Origin: Nitrobacter sp963807355
GTDB lineage: Bacteria; Pseudomonadota; Alphaproteobacteria; Rhizobiales; Xanthobacteraceae
Length of the DNA stretch: 64,000 bases
Assembly: GCA_963807355.1 (NCBI GenBank)
Contig: CAWEBX010000021.1
Span: forward strand, 1 to 64,000
Direction: 5' to 3'
In this document: piece after piece, positions 8,576-18,675 of the stretch
Layout of the letters: each line of letters begins with the position of its first letter
Numbering within the stretch: position 1 is the stretch's first letter
Notes under the pieces: generated by a model
Told to the model about the DNA's origin: nothing
Database searches by the model: none
What the model saw: the letters and a program-made list of their open reading frames with translations, nothing else
Position numbers and translations under genes: made by a program

Positions 8576-11500
8576 TCAGTAAGCCCCAGCTTCGTTGAAT
8601 GCGACCATGGACGAAAGCAAATCTCTGGCCAGTTCATCTCGCCCCGTCCTGCGATAGAGCTTGGCAAGTGAAAGGGACGCCCGAAATTCGAAGGTCCGTG
8701 TCTGCTGATCGCGCGCGGTGGTTACGGCCGCCTCCAGAGCCTGCTCAGCCTCACGGTCCGATAATCCGCTGCGAAGAAGTATTTCTCCCCGCAGCCGATG
8801 GACCTCCGCAGCGGTCCACCGCTCGCCAGTCCGGTCGATTGTCTCGAGTTGCTCATCTAGTCTCGCCAGAGCGATTTTGTCTTCACCTGCAGCAGCCTCT
8901 AGTTCAGCCAACAAGGTCTGATTATGCGGACCATAACTACAAAAACCGATATCACGAGCCTTCGCCAATCCCTCCACAAGAAGAGTTCGACCGGCATGCT
9001 CGCCTGCACGCCATTGCGACCAGCCAAGGTAGATCATGCCTGCAGCCAGAAAGAGTGGCAGCTCAAATTCCCGCGACATCGAAATAAGCCGTTCCGCGAG
9101 AATGGCAGTTCTGTCGAAATTCCTTCGAAGCGTATCGAATACGAGCGCGTATGTATGGGTAATAGCGATGGTGGGGACATGTCCATTCTGGGATGCCGAA
9201 GCGAGAGCATCTTCCATCAAGGAACTCGCGCGCTCCAGCTCTCCCATTGGCCAAAGAACGAACGCGAGACAGCACTTCGCGACTATGTCGGCGCGATAGG
9301 CAAATCGAGCCTCGATTTCATCGCCCCATAGTTCCTGGTATTCTCGAACTGCCTTTTCGAGATGCGGCAGTGCGCCGACGTAGTCGCCCTCGAACCATCG
9401 AGTGACGCCGTACAATCTGTGAGCGACGTTGGCCTCTGCCGATTGCGGCTGCAGCACCGAATCCATTAGAAAGGATTCGGATATCTGACGCATTGGATCA
9501 AGCTCGGCTCGAGCGAAGCTCGCAACCCACGTACCCCAATAAATTGAAAATCGTTCGTTGTCTGCCTGCTCCGATAAAAGCTCGCGTGCCCGGGAAAAAG
9601 CTGCGACGGTTTCGGGAGCCGCCTGTCCTTTGACGTGAAACAGCGCTTGGCCGTGCATCCTATTTAGTCGGCCCAGTAGTTTTCGGCGCTCAGAATTCCT
9701 GCGGAAGCGCGTTAGAAAGCGCGAGTGCCTGCTCGATGCTTAATATCGCCTCCTTATAGTTCGATCGTTGCAGGCCTCGTTCGCCTGCCCGAAACCACCA
9801 TTCAATGGCTTCCTCCTTGAGATCTGCCTCCATGTAGTGGAAGGCCACGATCTCCGGCTGTGTACCGCGAGTGTCATGGAATTTGTCCCGTAGGGATTTC
9901 GCGATACGAGCATGAAGACGACGGCGCTGGCGCAGCAGCATCGTGCCGTAAGCGGCGTCCTGTAACAACGAGTGTTTGAACGAAAACCTTGCATTGGAAA
10001 CTCCACCGCCGCGAAGAAGCAGGCCCGCTTCCACAAGTCTATTCAGCGAGGCCTGCAATTCCGCTTCTCCAAGAGACGCCACACTGAACAGTAGATCGTA
10101 GGTGAACTCTCGCCCTATTGCGGCGCTGATTTGGGCGACCTCCTTCGCTCCTTCCAGTCTGTCCAGGCGCGCCATTAGCGATCCGTGCAAGGTGGCCGGA
10201 ACGGCCAGACGGGCGACGGGAGTGGCTGAGATCTGTCGATGCACAGCTTCCTCGGAGGCGCTCTCGATGATCGACCTGACCAGTTCCTCCAGGAAGAGCG
10301 GCACCCCATCGGTACGCGCCACGATCTCCTCGACGACTTCGGAGGACAGCGATGATCCGTCGAGCGCCTGCAGAACGAGATCACGGGACCGATCCTGATC
10401 AAGCCTGTTGAGGACAAGCAACCCGACATGAGAGCGATCGGTCCAGCGAGGAGCAAATTCTGGTCTGAAAGTTACAACTAGCTGCGCCGGCAGATCGCGG
10501 ACTCGATCTATCATTCGATCGAGCAGGTCAAGGCTCGACGGATCGATCCAATGTACGTCCTCGAATACAATCAGCAATGGAAGTTGAGCCGCGAACGTCT
10601 CTATTCTGCCCAAGATCGCTTCGAAGGTTCGTCGCCGGCGTTCAGGCGGCGATAGGTCGAGGCGCGGAAAATGATCGCCGGGCTGCAACGAGAGGAACTC
10701 GGCGAAAATGCTTTTGTCTTCGGCGCTAGTCGAGGTTCCCTCCAACAAGGCGGCGAGTTTCGTCAATTTCGATCCGATGCTATCGTTCGGCTCGAACCCG
10801 GCCGCGTGCTCCATGCGCTGAACGAACGGAAATAGAGCACTGTGGGCGTCGTGGGGTGAACAGTGATAGCGCAGGAAGACGTGAGCTTCGGGGCTTACGC
10901 GCTCAATTAATGTTCCTGTGAGCCGCGACTTCCCGATACCTGGTTCCCCGGAAAGGAGAACCACCTGTCCCTTTCCTTGTTTCGCACATTCCCAGCGTTG
11001 CAATAGACTTTGGATTTCTGCGGTCCGTCCGACGAGCGGCGCGGTCTCGGACGCATGCCGCGCTTCGAAGCGGCTCTCAATCGAATTTTTTCGCAGGGCG
11101 ACGTAGGCCAGGACCGGCTTCGGTATGCCTTTAAGGTGCACTGCGCCAAGCGCCTGCAGTTTGAAGAGATTCCTAAGCAATCTTTGGGTATTTTCATCCA
11201 GCACAACGCAGCCCGGCTCGGCCAGCGCTTGCAGCCGGGCAGCGAGGTTTGGGGTTTCGCCCACCACGCCACGCTCCAGGCTCCCACCCGAGCCGATCAA
11301 GTCGCCGACAACCACTAGGCCGGTGGCGATACCGATGCGCACCTGCAAAGGAGGAGTCCCGTTGCTAGCCAACTCGGGAATACCCTCGATCAAGCGGAGC
11401 CCGGCGCTAACTGCGTGCTCGGTATCAAGTTCATGGGCGCTGGGATATCCGAAATAGGCGAGCACACCGTCGCCCATATACTTGGCGACATAGCCGCCGC

Positions 11501-11852
11501 ATCTTTCGATGACCTCCGCAGCACGCCGATGATAGGCTCCTATGATATCCCTCAGGTCCTCCGGATCCATACTGGAGGAGAGTGCCGTTGAACCGACGAG
11601 ATCGGCGAACATCACCGTGACGTAGCGTCGCTCGGCGCCTTCATCACACTTGCCATTTGCTTTTCGGTTCTGAAGCTCGATTTCCCGGATCGACCGCAGC
11701 ATCTTTCGGCGATGTCCGAGCAGTACGCCCAACGTTTCCAGATCTTCGTCGGTTAATTCCGGCAGGACACCGTACTCGATGGCGTTCTCCGAGAAACGAT
11801 CGATGTATTCGGACAGTCCGATCGACGCCAGCCATTCGCCAGTAGTTAGCAC
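8576..11852 (-). pseudogene. Class III adenylate cyclase with SAM, AAA-ATPase and TPR regions, frameshifted
   Basis: The GTG start at 11852 overlaps the stop of the GST gene by 7 bases. Residues 1-60 form a SAM domain (WLASIGLSEYIDRF). Residues about 75-250 are the cyclase: metal Asp in FADLVGST and YMGDGVLAYFG, and the catalytic Asn/Arg in GETPNLAARLQ. Then comes an ATPase with Walker A GEPGIGKS and Walker B LLIVFEDVHW. The frame ends at 9690 (ALPQEF), but the next frame continues at once (RRKLLGRLNRMHG) for another 360 residues of TPR-like helices to 8576. One base near 9690 separates catalytic and TPR parts. The truncated 720-residue product keeps all catalytic residues and could still make cyclic AMP. 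Its ligand is unknown. Confidence 0.85.
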
Positions 11853-12505
11853 CGCGCCTCGCTTTCGAGGGCTACAAAACCGAGTTGTTTGGTCGGATCA
11901 GAAGTTTTCCAGCACGGAAGCGTTTCGATGCATTCTGTCATCCACCGCAGCAGGTTCGGGTGGCGTTCGAGCGGCAATCGTTGCCACCGATGCAAGTGCA
12001 TAGGTGCAGCGACTGAAATGTCCGCGATGGTCACGCTGTTTCCACAGAGCCAGCGCTGCCCGATGAGACGTTGATCAATAATCCCGGCAAGTCGGTGCCA
12101 GTTTGCCTCCGCGGCGGTTAGAACGGCTTGGTCAGGTTCTTCGTTCTGCAGTGGTTTCACGACGTTTTCGACAAGGAAGACGTAGCAACTTGGATACCAT
12201 TTTGTGGCCTCCCAAAACTGCCAGCGATGGATATCGGCCCGAACCTTCTTGTCCTTGGGATAGTAACTGCATGCTTCCTTGACCTCCGCAATGTATTGGA
12301 GGACCGCGTTGGATTCTGAGAGCACGAGGCTCCCATCGACGAGGACCGGTAGTTCAGCGTTGGGATTGATCGTCCGGAATTTCTCCGATTTGTGAGCGCC
12401 TGACATATAATCGACATGCACCAGATCGTAGTCGAGCTGAACCAGGTCTAGGGCCGCGATGACTTTGCGGCAATTGATCGTGATAGGATCGGCATACAAC
12501 TTCAT
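11846..12505 (-). CDS. Glutathione S-transferase family protein
   Basis: The 219-residue protein starts at ATG 12505, with an AAAGGA ribosome-binding sequence 8 bases upstream; longer in-frame extension to 12715 looks non-coding. An N-terminal thioredoxin-fold domain (MKLYADPITINCRKVIAALD) contains the glutathione-binding ELPVLVDG and LSESNAVLQYI. An all-helical C-terminal domain has the structural NSVTIADISVAAPM motif. The active-site residue is probably the Ser/Asn/Cys cluster near residue 10. The stop codon overlaps the start of the cyclase gene, so the two are probably cotranscribed and translationally coupled, an unusual pairing. Substrate is unknown. Confidence 0.85.
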   Translation of the reverse strand: MKLYADPITINCRKVIAALDLVQLDYDLVHVDYMSGAHKSEKFRTINPNAELPVLVDGSLVLSESNAVLQYIAEVKEACSYYPKDKKVRADIHRWQFWEATKWYPSCYVFLVENVVKPLQNEEPDQAVLTAAEANWHRLAGIIDQRLIGQRWLCGNSVTIADISVAAPMHLHRWQRLPLERHPNLLRWMTECIETLPCWKTSDPTKQLGFVALESEARC

Positions 12506-13189
12506 CTTATGTCCTTTGACATTCCGCGCGGTATTTACGCGGCGCGCGCCGGATGGTCTGTGCCCCCCGTTTGCTGCGGACGGGTAGGCCCCCGCCGTTT
12601 GACCAGAAAATGTGTATTTGAAATCTGAAGCAACGGATAGCTTGATTGATAGTACCTTTCGGACGCCTCTGAAAAGTCGGGATTCATCAAGCAGCCGTCC
12701 CCCTGTCTGAACCAACAGCTAGGCCACTTCGGTGGCCCGGATGCATGTCAACCTGACTGAAAATACGATTTGATGCAAAGCTAGAGCGGTTCCTCTCTTT
12801 ACCGGAACTCAAATCCTGACGTATCAATTTGAATCTCGCGGCCTGGAGGAAGAGTAGTGGGCACGGCGCGGTTTCTTCCGCGGTGTGTATAGATCATCAA
12901 CTATCAGAGAACTGAACGCGCTTGGTCCAAAGCGCGTCGAACTGAAAATTAATCGGCGCCCAACCTTCAAGCCCTCGGCAGGAGTCATATTCACTACCAC
13001 CGCGGCGCTCATAGCTTTGTGCTGGCGACACAAATTGTCGTGGCTGCCCGGACTACGGCCATGAGCGGTGGAACGCAGAAGCATATCGACAGGGGCATTG
13101 CCCGGCGCACTAGCGTCGTCGCAAAGCCCTGTATGAGGTCCGGTCTTATTGCCAAACCACGCGCGCGTGGGTAGTTGTATATAAACTAG
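12506..13189. other. Intergenic region upstream of GST and recombinase
   Basis: About 680 bases without a convincing gene. Promoters for the leftward GST-cyclase unit and the rightward recombinase should lie here, but no clear sigma-70 boxes were identified. Confidence 0.4.
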
Positions 13190-13927
13190 ATGCCCATATA
13201 CGTTTTATACAAGCTCGATTTTGGGGCGCACGTCGTGGCAGATAGGGCAATCATCACGTACATTCGGGTCTCGATGTCGCAGCAAGGCCGGTCGGGCTTG
13301 GGCATTGAGGCCCAACGGGCTGCTCTGCACCACTTCGCCCAGTCAGAGAGATTCGAGGTCTCCCGCGAGTTCGTTGAGGTGGAGACTGGCAAGGGCGCGG
13401 ACGCGATCGATCGCAGGCCCCAGTTGAAGGCGGCTTTGGCCGCCGCAAGGAAAAAACGGTGCCACAAAGCAGTAGCGAAACTGGACCGCCTTAGCCGCGA
13501 CGTCCATTTCATCAGCGGCCTCATGGCCCACAAAGTGCCCTTCTTGGTCGCAGAGCTTGGGCCAGACGTGGACCCGTTCGTGTTGCACCTCTTTGCCGCC
13601 CTCGCAGAGAAGGAACGCGCATTGATCAGCACCCGAACCCGGCAGGCCCTCGCGGCGGCCAAGGCCCGTGGTATCGCCCTAGGTAACCCTAAGCTCCACG
13701 TAGCCCGGAGGGGCGCGGTAAAGGCTGTGAAGGCTGAGGCCGATAGATACGCAACAAACGTGCTGCCCATTATTCGAGAAGCACAGAAGGCTGGCGCAGC
13801 AACACTAAGGGACATTGCGGCCGCGCTGAATGCCCGCGGTGTCGCAACGGCACGTGGTGGCCATTGGTACGCAAAGTCTGTCAGCAACGTGCTTGCGCGC
13901 GCTAAGGAAGACAGGGTCGATTGGTGA
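13190..13927 (+). CDS. Serine recombinase (resolvase/invertase family)
   Basis: This 245-residue protein would catalyse site-specific recombination through a Ser nucleophile. The catalytic motif is ITYIRVSMSQQGRSGLG, with Ser in RVS. It is followed by DRRPQLKAAL, AKLDRLSRDVHFI and EKERALISTRTRQAL, all hallmarks of the domain. The C-terminal part (ALNARGVATARGGHWYAKSV) is the usual DNA-binding helix-turn-helix. A GTG at 13235 is an alternative start placing the catalytic domain at the N-terminus, as is normal. It lies alone between debris regions, consistent with a mobile or phage-derived gene. No cognate res or att site was recognised. Confidence 0.85.
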   Translation: MPIYVLYKLDFGAHVVADRAIITYIRVSMSQQGRSGLGIEAQRAALHHFAQSERFEVSREFVEVETGKGADAIDRRPQLKAALAAARKKRCHKAVAKLDRLSRDVHFISGLMAHKVPFLVAELGPDVDPFVLHLFAALAEKERALISTRTRQALAAAKARGIALGNPKLHVARRGAVKAVKAEADRYATNVLPIIREAQKAGAATLRDIAAALNARGVATARGGHWYAKSVSNVLARAKEDRVDW

Positions 13928-14008
13928 TCCGCGTTAGGCCACTTGGCCCGCAGCATTAGTAAGTGCAGCTGCGATGACGCGGTCGCAGCTGCACTTCCGC
14001 GAATCTCT

Positions 14009-14251
14009 TCACTGATGGGACGATCCTAGTCCCTCCTCCGCGATTTCCTCATCATCGCAAAACTTGAAGATCACGACGTTCGCGCCCCGATCCTCGGGAT
14101 GGGCCGCGAAGTGTCGAGCTCGCGCCACGTCCCTGTCCTCGTCAAAGCCACATCGAATCTTGATGATCTTCCACGGGCGGCTCTGCTTGCTCCGCTGCTC
14201 TATCAGATCAACCGCGTGAGAGAGCCGGCTGATAATGGACGCGGTGACCAT
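14009..14251 (-). CDS. Small phage-type hypothetical protein (paralogue of 3490-3706)
   Basis: This 80-residue protein has a helical start (MVTASIISRLSHAVDLIEQ), then WKIIKIRCGFDEDRDVARAR and HFAAHPEDRGANVVIFKF. The second half matches the restored product at 3490-3706 in layout. The start overlaps the end of the upstream gene by 44 bases, so the two are probably cotranscribed. The function is unknown; the family occurs in phage and island gene blocks. Confidence 0.55.
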   Translation of the reverse strand: MVTASIISRLSHAVDLIEQRSKQSRPWKIIKIRCGFDEDRDVARARHFAAHPEDRGANVVIFKFCDDEEIAEEGLGSSHQ

Positions 14252-14501
14252 GGTGGTTGTCCATATCTCGCGACAGCAAGGCCAGTCGCTGCTGCACGTC
14301 GGTCAAGAGTTCCGCCTCAAGGCAGGCGCGGATTTCCTTCAGCGCGTAAATGAACCGCGTCATTTCGTCCGACCGAATCCGACCGTTCAATCCCAGCCGG
14401 TAGAGCCTGGCCATCTCACGCCGCACCCCGGCAAGTGTGTCCAGCGCCACCGCATTGCGGGGGGATAGCCCCTCGGTTTTTGAGTTGTGGGCCAATGACA
14501 T
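14208..14501 (-). CDS. Small phage-type helical protein
   Basis: From ATG 14501 (MSLAHNSKTEGLSPRNAVAL) the 97-residue protein carries a helical core, VRREMARLYRLGLNGRIRSD then MTRFIYALKEIRACLEAE, found in small proteins encoded before DUF5681 or terminase genes in rhizobial prophages. An in-frame extension to 14585 looks non-coding. It overlaps the next gene at 14251, and the final 20 residues (HHGHRVHYQPALSRG) are atypical, so a frameshift near the end is possible. Function unknown. Confidence 0.5.
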   Translation of the reverse strand: MSLAHNSKTEGLSPRNAVALDTLAGVRREMARLYRLGLNGRIRSDEMTRFIYALKEIRACLEAELLTDVQQRLALLSRDMDNHHGHRVHYQPALSRG

Positions 14502-14869
14502 CCGACCGGTTCGCTGGGGGTGTGAACCCAGTATAGCGCAGCTCGTCAGGATGGCGAATGCCTCGTGCTGCGTCTCGTCTCGCACTTACTTTCGTCGAAA
14601 GCAGGGTCAGTGTCACCGAGCTCTATCCGCCCAGCATCCTGATCACAGCGGCCGACCGCTTCCGTAGGCTTCGCGCAGCATTCTCCCGTTCAACCAGCGG
14701 GTCGTCGCCGACCGCGGGAGAACATCAGCATCATCTTCCCTGTTCGACTCGCCGCATCAGCACACCGCGTGCTCACCGTGGTGCGTTCCATCAAGCGCAG
14801 GCAACAGCTCCCAGCCTTCCGCCGCGAATCTCGGGATGTCGGCATGGAGTACATAGCGAAACTCGGATT

Positions 14870-15237
14870 CTTTGGCGGCTCGTTAATGCGTCCCCGCCGG
14901 GGCGAGGCACACCACGGCAGTTTAGCTCGATCTTCGGCAAAATTCGGAAAATAGGCTGCGACTATTTCTAACGAACGATCCGGCTTTGCTGAATGCTCGC
15001 GCCGCCGCTCGACGAGCATACTTGACCATTGCGTGCCAGCCGCTGCGCGCGCACGTTGCCACGCCTGCCGACAAACAGAATCCCAAGCGATTCCGAAACC
15101 AGTAGCCCGCCCTGTCGACTTCCTTGTCCCACACTGCATGGCTTGTACAGCGCAGCTTCTATCACCGGGACCGTCGCCCATAGAAATAGAACGCAATCGT
15201 CGGGCGCAATCGACGAGACGTCGCGCGCGGCGATCAC
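14870..15237 (-). pseudogene. MT-A70 family adenine methyltransferase, multiply frameshifted
   Basis: MT-A70 phage enzymes methylate adenine in DNA. The fold is traceable but in three frames: IAPDDCVLFLWATVPVIEAA (about 15210-15150), MWDKEVDRAGYWFRNRLG (about 15134-15080), then GTQWSSMLVERRREHSAKP and AAYFPNF (about 15030-14940), ending LPKIELNRRG near 14920. At least three single-base shifts separate the parts. The catalytic DPPW segment expected upstream was not found in any frame. Not functional. It directly follows a ParB-like remnant on the same strand, a common pairing in rhizobial prophages. Confidence 0.6.
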
Positions 15238-15600
15238 CTCCGTGACCTTCTTCGCGACGGTCCTGGCGCTGACCTTCTCGCCAGGCTTCGCTCGCTTGGT
15301 CAGGTATCTCGTGCGTTGGCTGGCAGCTTGATCAGCGCATCGACCTCGTCTCCCTTGTCAAGCGACGTCCCTACCGCCCCTCGATGCCGTCGATTTTCCC
15401 TCGCGCATCGCGCGCAACGGTCGCGCGGTGCTTCTTGGCCTTGGCTGCGGTATCATCGATGAAGGCTGACGCTGACTCGTCAGATGTCGCAATTTGCGAC
15501 TTCTGGCGATGGCCATAGCCTTGCGGCTGCAGGTGGTCGCGCCAGAACTCGAAGGCTTGCAGGGGTCTCCCGATCAGGGTGCTCGGCCATTCGTTTTTTG
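15238..15600 (-). pseudogene. ParB-like phage protein, C-terminal remnant
   Basis: The minus strand contains FEFWRDHLQPQGYGHRQKSQ, then AAKAKKHRATVARDAREGK, and in another frame YLTKRAKPGEKVSARTVAKK. Helix-turn-helix-like KHRATVARDA followed by a KAGEKVSARTVAKK tail is the layout of ParB-type proteins of phages and islands, which carry an N-terminal nuclease-like ParB fold (not seen here). The frame is interrupted at least twice. The assignment is by pattern and moderately uncertain. Confidence 0.4.
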
Positions 15601-15927
15601 AAGTGAAAACATGAAACCAACAAACGTTGCAGAGACTAACGTACCAATCAGTCTCAAGGGACGAAGAGCCTAGATCGCGAAAGCAGCAGTAAGGCCCGTG
15701 AGCGAAAGTGCCTTGCCGCGAAATATCATTTCAGACGAGGCCATCGCTTCCTTCTGCGTCCGTGCATGATCACATTCAGGCGCTAAGACCGCCCTCACTT
15801 GTGCAAAGTGCGGCGGGTTCGTAACCCGTCGCCCAACCCATTAGCATGCGACCGTGCTAATTTCGGCTGATCGGGGAAAGCAGGGCGAGGAGTATTTTCG
15901 TAAGCTGGATCTCAGCTTGCCATTTAA
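15601..15927. other. Intergenic DNA
   Basis: About 330 bases with only a 24-codon minus-strand frame near 15750 that looks like a broken N-terminus (MASSEMIFRGKAL). No other feature was recognised. Confidence 0.35.
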
Positions 15928-16590
15928 TCAACTTCTTCTGGAATCCGCAACAGACCTCAGCCACGCAGTCCGACCTCGCGGGAGGACGACGACGATCGCG
16001 CCTAACTTCACCCTATTTACCAGATCGATGACATCCTCGTTGGTCATGCGGATGCAGCCAGACGAGATCGCTTGGCCGATATATTCTGGCTGGTTGGTGC
16101 CGTGGATACGATAGAGGGTATCCTTATTGCCCTCGTAAAGGTAGAGCGCCCTCGCTCCGAGCGGATTGGCCGGACCTCCCCGAATGCGTTTTGGATAGGG
16201 TCCGAGCCGTGCTTGGATCTCCGGCGTCGGGATCCAATCGGGCCATTCAGCCTTGCGGCCAACCGTAGCCACGCCGGACCAAGCCAGCGCCTCCTCCCCG
16301 ACGGTCACTCCATAGCGGATCGCCTTGCCTTGGGGCAGGACGTAATAGAGGTAACGGCTGTCGGTATCGATCAGGATCGTGCCAGGCTGCTCTTTGCGCG
16401 TGTACTCGACAATATGCCGTCGATAGGTCTCTGGAATGCTCACCTGAGCATAAGGCGGATGGGCCAGCAACTGCCGGTCCTTGGAGGTAAAACTGGCAGT
16501 CGACGACGGCGCGAGCGTCGATTGCATGCAACCGCCGAGCAAAAACCCGGCCAACCCCAAAAGCAACAACGCCAACCCGGACCTCGCCAT
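15928..16590 (-). CDS. Lipoprotein L,D-transpeptidase (ErfK/YbiS type)
   Basis: This 220-residue protein starts with a lipoprotein signal (LALLLLGLAGFLLGGC, Cys at residue 21), so it is probably anchored to a membrane facing the periplasm. The YkuD domain covers residues about 70-205. It shows IRYGVTVGEE, TPEIQARLGP and the catalytic HGTNQPEYIGQAISSGCIRM with the nucleophilic Cys. The family attaches or cross-links peptidoglycan and lipoproteins. Length and motif order are normal and no damage is visible. It is the second YkuD-type gene in the window, and the only one intact to its C-terminus. Confidence 0.85.
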   Translation of the reverse strand: MARSGLALLLLGLAGFLLGGCMQSTLAPSSTASFTSKDRQLLAHPPYAQVSIPETYRRHIVEYTRKEQPGTILIDTDSRYLYYVLPQGKAIRYGVTVGEEALAWSGVATVGRKAEWPDWIPTPEIQARLGPYPKRIRGGPANPLGARALYLYEGNKDTLYRIHGTNQPEYIGQAISSGCIRMTNEDVIDLVNRVKLGAIVVVLPRGRTAWLRSVADSRRS

Positions 16591-16756
16591 GGCGTAATCT
16601 CCAAAACTCTAGATTATCTATTTGCCGTTCAAATAGAACGAATGAACCCCTTACAAAAAGGGGCGCGATCGACCGCGATGATCTTGGGCCGACGCCTCAC
16701 GTTGTGGTGTAGCTCAGGTGTGGCCTGACGAACTTTTAGACATCATGTAGCCTCCA

Positions 16757-16784
16757 ACAAAAAAGTCGGCATTTCTGCCGACCT
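16757..16784 (-). terminator. Rho-independent terminator of the outer-membrane protein gene
   Basis: On the minus strand a perfect 7-bp stem (GTCGGCA / TGCCGAC, 16765-16782) with a 4-base loop is followed by a run of T. It lies 32 bases past the stop of the barrel protein gene. Confidence 0.75.
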
Positions 16785-16815
16785 AGTTTGCTGGAGAAAT
16801 CGAAATAGCACCAGG

Positions 16816-17589
16816 TCAGTATCCCCCTGCGACTGGCGTGCCGTAACCGCCCAAGCGGTAGTTGATGCGCAAGGTGACCAAGTCCACGTCCTGACTGACC
16901 CGGCCGTTGACAAATGCGGCGGCATTCAGCGGGAGGCCCGTGAACGAATTGTTGGCATCACCCATGAACAAATGGTCGTACTCGACGCCGAACGACCAGT
17001 TCGGTGTAAAAGCGTACTCCCAGCCGACGCCCACGGTGCCACCCCAGCGAGTCGCATTTGCCGAGGCCAGTTCGGTGCCGAAAGCGTTCCCAATGATGCT
17101 AAAGTGGTTGGTCGTCACCGCCGCGCCGCCCTTTACGTACAACAGCGATTGATTAAAGCTGTAGCCGATCTGGCCGGTAAAGAGGCCGATGCCATCGGTC
17201 TGGGTGCGCGTGGAGAACAGAGGATTGATGAGGCTGACGCGCTGGCTGCTGAGATCCGCCCAGTCGCCCTGAGCTTCAAGGCCAAACACCCACTGAGAGG
17301 ATTGCCAACGATAGCCGATCTGGCCGCCGACGAGGCCCCCGGACCGGTCGCGGCAGCCCGAACGGACGGCAGCGCCAGTTGCACCAACGAAATCCCAACA
17401 ATTGCTACTCTGGCCCCAGCCGCCGTTGCCGCCGATGTAGAAGCCGGTCCACAAGTAAATCGGGGCGGGTGGCTCCATAGGAGGCGGTGCCTTGGTATAT
17501 GGTCGAGGAGCCAAATCGGCAGCCATCGCGGGAGCAACCATCCCGAGAACAAGTACGCCGACCGTTCCAAGTAGAAATTTTTTCATCAT
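16816..17589 (-). CDS. Omp31-like outer-membrane beta-barrel protein
   Basis: The start at 17589 (ATGATG after GGGGATTGAG) gives a clear signal peptide MMKKFLLGTVGVLVLGMVAP with cleavage after AMAADL. The mature part opens with PPMEPPAPIYLWTGFYIGGN, the signature of Hyphomicrobiales 31-kDa porin-like proteins, followed by alternating aromatic/polar strands such as IGYRWQSSQWVFGLEAQGDW and GVEYDHLFMGD. It ends with a strand-rich C-terminus. These proteins are abundant structural barrels; channel function is not assured. The gene is isolated and has its own terminator. Frame is uninterrupted. Confidence 0.85.
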   Translation of the reverse strand: MMKKFLLGTVGVLVLGMVAPAMAADLAPRPYTKAPPPMEPPAPIYLWTGFYIGGNGGWGQSSNCWDFVGATGAAVRSGCRDRSGGLVGGQIGYRWQSSQWVFGLEAQGDWADLSSQRVSLINPLFSTRTQTDGIGLFTGQIGYSFNQSLLYVKGGAAVTTNHFSIIGNAFGTELASANATRWGGTVGVGWEYAFTPNWSFGVEYDHLFMGDANNSFTGLPLNAAAFVNGRVSQDVDLVTLRINYRLGGYGTPVAGGY

Positions 17590-17829
17590 CTCAATCCCCC
17601 TTTTGTCATGCGCTTCGTTGAAGCAAGGTGTCACGACAATGAAGTGCCAAATTGAATCCGGGGGACACTCTAGGCGGGATTGGTCGCGAAGGCTGTATCC
17701 GAAGCGCAACACCGGGCGTCTAAGTGACCGTGCTCCGAGTAGATGATTTATTTACTTTTTGGATCCACCGGCAAATGGCGCATGCGAATCATGGACAATC
17801 GGACAGCCGTGTGTTGCCCCGTCTTAGCC

Positions 17830-18177
17830 TCACCGAATGGTTCTTGCAGAGATGTGTCTAAGCTTTCCTTTGCGCTGTGCCGCTATGTGTTTCGAAAAAA
17901 TGCGCACCAATCGCGTTTCCTTCTTCGATATGGAGTCGAACTGATTGGAATTTGATTTTTGGTCAAACTGTTCGGACGTTATAGCTTCAATAAGGTCGCG
18001 ATGCGCCTCAAACTCAGCCCGCGGATCCCGCGCCGCGCCGCTCCCACGATCAGCCAGGTCACCAAGCGCCGCTTTGCTGATCTCGCATTGCACAGTTTGC
18101 GCGCCATTTCTCATCGTGAACTTGAACACCATTAAGACGGCATCATAGCCAACAGCCTCCCCTCGCGTCAGCGGCAT
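17830..18177 (-). CDS. DUF1488 family protein
   Basis: The 115-residue protein begins MPLTRGEAVGYDAVLMVFKF and contains MRNGAQTVQCEISKAALGDL, the standard layout of DUF1488, a small family of unknown function common in Bradyrhizobium. The body (residues 1-75) is well preserved. From about residue 78 the sequence (SNSNQFDSISKKETRLVRIF) departs from the usual short VRIF-terminated end and seems to contain an insertion. Isolated minus-strand gene. Confidence 0.7.
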   Translation of the reverse strand: MPLTRGEAVGYDAVLMVFKFTMRNGAQTVQCEISKAALGDLADRGSGAARDPRAEFEAHRDLIEAITSEQFDQKSNSNQFDSISKKETRLVRIFSKHIAAQRKGKLRHISARTIR

Positions 18178-18189
18178 AAACGCGGTTCC

Positions 18190-18455
18190 TTTCCAATGCC
18201 CCGTTAAACGGACCGCGAGGGAGCCTCGCCAACTCAGTATTTAGAGTTGCTCTCTGTAGCGAAGCCCGCCCTCTTCGGGCCAATTGATGCGCTATGAACA
18301 TTTCGTCGATGACGGCGGGATCGATTTCTACCAGCTGCCCATTTGAAGTATGTAGGGTCTATCGTGCGCGACATTTCGCGGAAATTGTCGGCCAAAAGGG
18401 CGCTTTTCGGCTCCTCAGCAAAGGCAGCATTCTTAATAAACCCGAATATGATCAT
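18190..18455 (-). pseudogene. Small hypothetical protein, probably frameshifted
   Basis: A 73-residue frame starts MIIFGFIKNAAFAEEPKSAL. After about residue 37 the adjacent frame is more protein-like: TSNGQLVEIDPAVIDEMFIA, then HQLARRGRASLQRATLNTEL. One base near 18350 would join them. The joined product has no recognised domain. It lies upstream of the DUF1488 gene on the same strand. Confidence 0.35.
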
Positions 18456-18675
18456 GAGATGTTTCCTTCGAGCTTTTTCCCAGCTTGGCTGTCAAGACAG
18501 AACGAATGTCGGCCGCGGACCTCCTGTAGAGGCGAATCATGGCAACCGCGCGGCTACTGGGTCAAGATCCCAAAGACGGCAAGAGATCCCCTGCGCGGTA
18601 ATATCGCCGGCGCTCCGGCTGCCGATTATTGTAAGAAATCCGTATGTGCTCTGCGCAAGCACTAGGCCGGTAAGA

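Noticed and set aside
12824..13084. 86-codon minus-strand frame between GST and the recombinase
   Set aside because: No coding character, no ribosome site and no recognised motif.
13186..13956. 256-codon minus-strand frame opposite the serine recombinase
   Set aside because: Shadow frame; the plus strand has the catalytic RVS and EKERALISTRT motifs.
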